From positions 1 to 7,384 of the forward strand of contig JAJYJL010000376.1 in the NCBI GenBank assembly GCA_021789565.1: 7,384 nucleotides of DNA. Reading direction: 5' to 3'. Each line of letters begins with the position of its first letter. The first letter of the stretch is position 1. Source of the DNA: Acidobacteriota bacterium. Its GTDB lineage: Bacteria; Acidobacteriota; Terriglobia; UBA7540. The translations under genes were made by a program, and so were the position numbers. This document shows, one piece after another, positions 5,728 through 7,384 of the stretch. The notes below the pieces were generated by a model. It was not told the origin of the DNA and did not search any database. It saw nothing but the letters and a program-made list of their open reading frames with translations.

Positions 5728-5972
5728 CGGCTGGTTTCAACGGGAATCTCCACGTAACGCTCCCGGGACATTTCCGCCCCGTAGGCAATGCAAGCAAGGA
5801 TGTCGTCATGGGTGAGGGCTGGGTAGTCTTCGAGCACCTCCTCGACAGTCATCCCGCTGGCCAGAAAGTCCAGGATCAGGGAAACCCAAATCCGGTGGCC
5901 ACGGATGCAGGGTTTTCCGAAACAAACCTTAGGATTGATCGCAATCCGCGAAAGTAATTCGTCCCGGTTCAT
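5724..5972 (-). CDS. DUF433 family protein, probable antitoxin
   Basis: The 82-residue protein matches DUF433 over nearly its full length: RIAINPKVCFGKPCIRGHRI (9-28), then VSLILDFLASGMTVEEVLEDYPALTHDDI (30-58) and ACIAYGAE (60-67). The pattern 'P-x-V-x-x-G-K-P-x-I-R-G-x-R' forms a small winged-helix-like unit, and the domain is usually the DNA-binding antitoxin that precedes a PIN-like DUF5615 toxin. That is exactly the order here, with a four-base ATGA overlap. The start ATG at 5972-5970 follows AAGG-type purine stretches (5976-5979 and 5983-5987). An extended -10 promoter lies just upstream, so the pair likely has its own transcription, possibly self-repressed. Confidence 0.88.
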   Translation of the reverse strand: MNRDELLSRIAINPKVCFGKPCIRGHRIWVSLILDFLASGMTVEEVLEDYPALTHDDILACIAYGAEMSRERYVEIPVETSR

Positions 5973-5994
5973 GCGCCTTGTTTCCTTTGACCGA

Positions 5995-6003
5995 ACTATA
6001 CCA
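5995..6003 (-). promoter_or_regulatory. Extended -10 promoter candidate for the DUF433/DUF5615 pair
   Basis: The minus strand reads TGG-TATAGT, i.e. TGn followed by a 5-of-6 match to TATAAT. No good -35 is visible, which extended -10 promoters tolerate. The predicted start is near 5988, only about 16 bases before the ATG. It begins at the very end of the terminator tail (6005-6015), as expected if the cassette was placed directly behind a terminator. Confidence 0.5.
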
Positions 6004-6004
6004 T

Positions 6005-6039
6005 AAAAAGCGAAACGGGGTCGCGAAGGGCGAGCCCGT
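6005..6039 (-). terminator. Terminator-like hairpin after the 5S 3'-end fragment
   Basis: The minus strand has a 10-bp stem with one C-C mismatch (6030-6039 with 6015-6024), loop CCTTC, then TTTCGCTTTTTA. It is similar in sequence to the hairpin at 3721-3755. Orientation fits termination of a transcript entering from the rRNA side, before the DUF433/DUF5615 promoter. Confidence 0.6.
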
Positions 6040-6044
6040 TGGTT

Positions 6045-6066
6045 GCCGGCTGGAAGCCGGCGCTAC
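6045..6066 (-). repeat. REP-like palindrome with GTAG head
   Basis: On the minus strand, GTAG (6066-6063) is followed by GCGCCGGC and a 7-bp stem (6055-6061 with 6045-6051). It begins 5 bases after the end of the 5S fragment. It closely resembles the REP at 6767-6789. Confidence 0.6.
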
Positions 6067-6071
6067 ATTAA

Positions 6072-6109
6072 TCCCGGCGACGACCCACTCTCCCACGCGG
6101 TTCCCCGCG
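6072..6109 (-). pseudogene. 5S rRNA 3'-end fragment
   Basis: The stretch 6069-6109 matches 6831-6871 of the intact 5S copy over 41 bases with one difference (C for G at 6085). It covers helix IV and the 3' strand of helix I plus three bases past the gene. The match ends abruptly; the rest of the 5S is absent and 10 bases further on lies the stop of the DUF2283 gene. It is too short to be functional, so I read it as a duplicated boundary sequence. Confidence 0.88.
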
Positions 6110-6119
6110 TTTCCGCGGC

Positions 6120-6359
6120 TCACTTCGCCAAGGGCACTTCAAGCTTGCTGCCGAGGGCCTCGTTCACGATCACCAAATTCCCCTGATCTTCGGAGCGCAA
6201 TTGCTGGTCGGCATTCAGCAGCTCGATTCCATAGACAGTGCCGTCGGCCGCGATGTCCACATTGAGCTCGTCGCTCAGGTGAAGCGTTTCAACTTGAGCG
6301 TTCTTCTCGTGCAGACGAAGGTAGGCCACGTTATGTCGGGGGTCGTAAGTCAACTTCAT
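6120..6359 (-). CDS. DUF2283 family small protein, probable antitoxin
   Basis: The 79-residue protein reads MKLTYDPRHNVAYLRL at the start, the DUF2283 'YD-x-x-x-x-x-x-Y-x-x' strand pair. It continues with an acidic segment (LSDELNVDIAADGTVYGIELLNA, residues 28-50) that is the conserved 'dIaaDG-x-v-x-GIElL' core. The last 29 residues (GNLVIVNEALGSKLEVPLAK at the end) extend beyond the short domain. A perfect AGGAGG (6367-6372) lies 7 bases before ATG 6359. An in-frame TTG at 6365 would touch that site and is rejected. The gene follows the DUF4258 gene by 18 bases, a frequent pairing proposed as a toxin-antitoxin system. It ends 10 bases from the 5S fragment. Confidence 0.85.
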   Translation of the reverse strand: MKLTYDPRHNVAYLRLHEKNAQVETLHLSDELNVDIAADGTVYGIELLNADQQLRSEDQGNLVIVNEALGSKLEVPLAK

Positions 6360-6377
6360 GCCCAAGCCTCCTGGCGC

Positions 6378-6629
6378 TCAAAAGTATTTTACCAAAACGG
6401 TAATCACCAGCCATTGATTTTCTTCCTCAACTGCGTAGGCCTCCACCTGTTTCGTCGAGTAGCGGCGGCCAAGCCATTCATTGTCGAAAACAAAGTTACG
6501 TCGAAAGCCTGTTCTTCCAAACTTGGCCGGGAAGCGTTCGCCTTGCTTGACGGTCGCAATCACTTCAGATTCGGTCGTTCCTCTTTCTCCCATACGCTCG
6601 AGCGCGTGCACGTGCAGCCGGACCTTCAT
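6378..6629 (-). CDS. DUF4258 family protein, putative toxin
   Basis: The 83-residue protein starts with VRLHVHALERMGERG (residues 3-17), the DUF4258 motif in which a histidine and the R-M-x-x-R helix are conserved (H8, R12, R16). TESEVIATVKQG (19-30) and aromatic beta strands (RRNFVFDN; QWLVITVLVKYF at the end) follow. DUF4258 is a RelE/BECR-like small domain; several members are annotated as putative RNases or toxins, and activity here is inference. It sits directly ahead of a DUF2283 gene. No clear Shine-Dalgarno sequence precedes ATG 6629, and no convincing promoter was found in 6630-6712, so it may be expressed weakly or by rRNA readthrough. Confidence 0.8.
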   Translation of the reverse strand: MKVRLHVHALERMGERGTTESEVIATVKQGERFPAKFGRTGFRRNFVFDNEWLGRRYSTKQVEAYAVEEENQWLVITVLVKYF

Positions 6630-6712
6630 GGCTCAGGAACTTAACTCAGAAACCGGCGGGAAGCAAACGAAGACTGAGTGAGACGGTCAGCCTAAGGAAC
6701 AGCCGGTGAGCG

Positions 6713-6724
6713 TTGGCGCGCCAA
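6713..6724. repeat. 12-base perfect palindrome
   Basis: TTGGCGCGCCAA is a perfect palindrome immediately beyond the rRNA operon terminator tail. It could be a protein-binding site or chance in GC-rich DNA. It is the only notable element in 6630-6721, which otherwise shows nothing. Confidence 0.3.
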
Positions 6725-6751
6725 ATGAAAAGGGCGGGCCACGGCCCGCCC
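6725..6751 (-). terminator. Intrinsic terminator of the rRNA operon
   Basis: The minus strand has an 8-bp all-GC stem (6744-6751 with 6732-6739), a 4-base loop and then TTTTCATTT. It lies about 83 bases after the 5S 3' end and is the strongest terminator in the window. Confidence 0.78.
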
Positions 6752-6766
6752 CTACGGCGACGCGGT

Positions 6767-6789
6767 GCCGGGCTAAAGCCCGGCGCTAC
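6767..6789 (-). repeat. REP-like palindrome with GTAG head
   Basis: The minus strand reads GTAG (6789-6786), GC, then a 7-bp stem (6778-6784 with 6767-6773) around a TTTA loop. It is similar to the element at 6045-6066 and likewise lies between a 5S 3' end and a terminator. Confidence 0.6.
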
Positions 6790-6833
6790 GGCGCGACTGC
6801 CAATCGGAAATCACCAATCGTCATTCAAAATAA

Positions 6834-6951
6834 TCCCGGCGACGACCGACTCTCCCACGCGGTTCCCCGCGCAGTACCATAGGCCCTGGAGGGCTTAACG
6901 GCCGTGTTCGGGATGGGAACGGGTGTGGCCCCTCCGGTATGATCGCCGGAA
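6834..6951 (-). rRNA. rrf: 5S ribosomal RNA
   Basis: About 118 bases with all expected 5S elements. Helix I forms from the first 9 bases (TTCCGGCGA, from 6951) with the last 9 (TCGCCGGGA), including one U-G pair. The CCACACCCGTTCCCATCCCG stretch holds the conserved helix III and loop B-C region, followed by CGAACACGG. Helix IV closes with CGCGG-GGAA-CCGCG. It lies downstream of the 23S gene in the same direction. Ends are set from helix I and may be off by a base or two. Confidence 0.96.
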
Positions 6952-6957
6952 AACTTG

Positions 6958-7041
6958 TTGTAGCGCAGGGCTCGCAGTTCAGCCCTGCGGCATTTCCGGA
7001 TGGAACATCCGCAATGGCGAAAAGCGGCCATTGCGCTACAA
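6958..7041. repeat. REPIN-like inverted REP doublet in the 23S-5S spacer
   Basis: Two GTAG-headed palindromes face each other. The left one has GTAG at 6960-6963 and a 9-bp stem (6964-6972 with 6981-6989). The right one, on the other strand, has GTAG at 7039-7036 and an 8-bp stem (7027-7034 with 7011-7018). The outer ends TTGTAGCGCA (6958-6967) and TGCGCTACAA (7032-7041) are perfect 10-base inverted repeats. A smaller hairpin (6997-7001 with 7007-7011) sits in the middle. This is the known REPIN layout. It is transcribed as part of the rRNA precursor. Confidence 0.7.
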
Positions 7042-7083
7042 GAACTTTCCTGAATTGTGCGGCGTCTCTCTACTCCGAAGGCG

Positions 7084-7117
7084 GTTGACCTCCGAGGTTC
7101 AACGCTCGGCGGTCAAC
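7084..7117 (-). other. Stem-loop in the 23S trailer
   Basis: A 13-bp stem with one mismatch (7105-7117 with 7084-7096) and an 8-base loop lies about 20 bases after the 23S 3' end. Its place suggests a role in precursor processing or spacing, but this is inference. No T-tract follows on the minus strand, so it is not an intrinsic terminator. Confidence 0.5.
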
Positions 7118-7137
7118 GGTATGCTGAGCAGAAATTA

Positions 7138-7384
7138 TGGTCAAGCCGAACGGGCGATTAGGACCGGTAAGCTGAACGGGTTACCCCGCTTACACCTCCG
7201 GCCTATCAACGCGGTAGTCTTCCGCGGCCCTTCAGAGGGTTCTCGACGGGATATCAGCCCGCCTTTCACCCTTGGGAGATATGATCTTGGGGCGTGCTTC
7301 ACGCTTAGATGCTTTCAGCGTTTATCACTTCCAGACTTCGCTACCCAGCCGTGCCGCTGGCGCGACAGCTGGGACACAAGAGGT
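7138..7384 (-). rRNA. rrl: 23S ribosomal RNA, 3' end (partial)
   Basis: About 247 bases of domain VI, cut by the window edge. The conserved GCTGAAAGCATCTAAGC is at 7319-7303, followed by the GCCCCAAGAT region, GTTGATAGGCCGG and the terminal ACCGGTCCTAATCGCCCG stretch ending at GGCTTGACC near 7139. The sarcin-ricin sequence lies just outside the window. The 3' end is placed by comparison with known 23S ends and is accurate to a few bases. Confidence 0.96.

Noticed and set aside
6360..6365. TTG start for the DUF2283 gene
   Set aside because: It would sit beside its own AGGAGG. The ATG at 6359 has ideal 7-base spacing.
6630..6833. tRNA gene behind the 5S
   Set aside because: The GC-rich hairpins there are a REP and a terminator; no cloverleaf, T-loop GTTCRA or CCA end is present.
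3790..6871. CRISPR array from the three spaced direct repeats
   Set aside because: The repeats are 5S rRNA sequence, spacing is 0.8 and 2.3 kb with genes between, and there are no cas genes.

Overview
The window is a GC-rich bacterial segment. Apart from the REP-type repeats, everything I can support reads on the minus strand. It ends in the 3' end of a 23S rRNA gene (7138-7384) followed by an intact 5S rRNA (6834-6951), so most of the window is the accessory region downstream of an rRNA operon. The small-gene repertoire (DUF2283, DUF4258, DUF433/DUF5615), an ExuT-like transporter with a secreted GH43-like protein, and many short GTAG-headed palindromes suggest an environmental high-GC lineage, perhaps Acidobacteriota. 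That assignment is inference only.

Layout in transcription order (right to left): 23S 3' end; a trailer stem and a two-REP inverted element in the 23S-5S spacer; 5S rRNA; a REP and a strong terminator; a DUF4258/DUF2283 pair; a 38-base copy of the 5S 3' end with its own REP and terminator-like hairpin; a DUF433/DUF5615 pair; a HicB remnant; a DUF4145 gene with an in-frame amber codon; a small retropepsin-like protease gene whose last codons lie in 5S-derived DNA; a decayed, nearly full-length 5S pseudogene, again with a REP-like hairpin and terminator-like hairpin; a third small-gene pair (BECR-nuclease-like protein plus DUF2283); a repeat-rich gap; and a sugar-use operon made of a broken zinc-type alcohol dehydrogenase, a secreted GH43-like beta-propeller protein and an MFS transporter of the anion:cation symporter type.

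The most striking point is architectural. The unit '5S 3' end - GTAG palindrome - terminator-like hairpin - two-gene toxin/antitoxin-like cassette' occurs three times in the same orientation. This makes the tail of the rRNA operon look like an accumulation site for small addiction-type cassettes, with the 5S 3' end as the shared boundary. No integrase, transposase or RAYT gene is visible, so the mechanism is open.

Several genes are decaying: the dehydrogenase is truncated and frameshifted, hicB is a stub without a normal start, the DUF4145 gene is interrupted, and one 5S copy has lost conserved bases. This fits a genomic region under loose selection beside the conserved rRNA operon.
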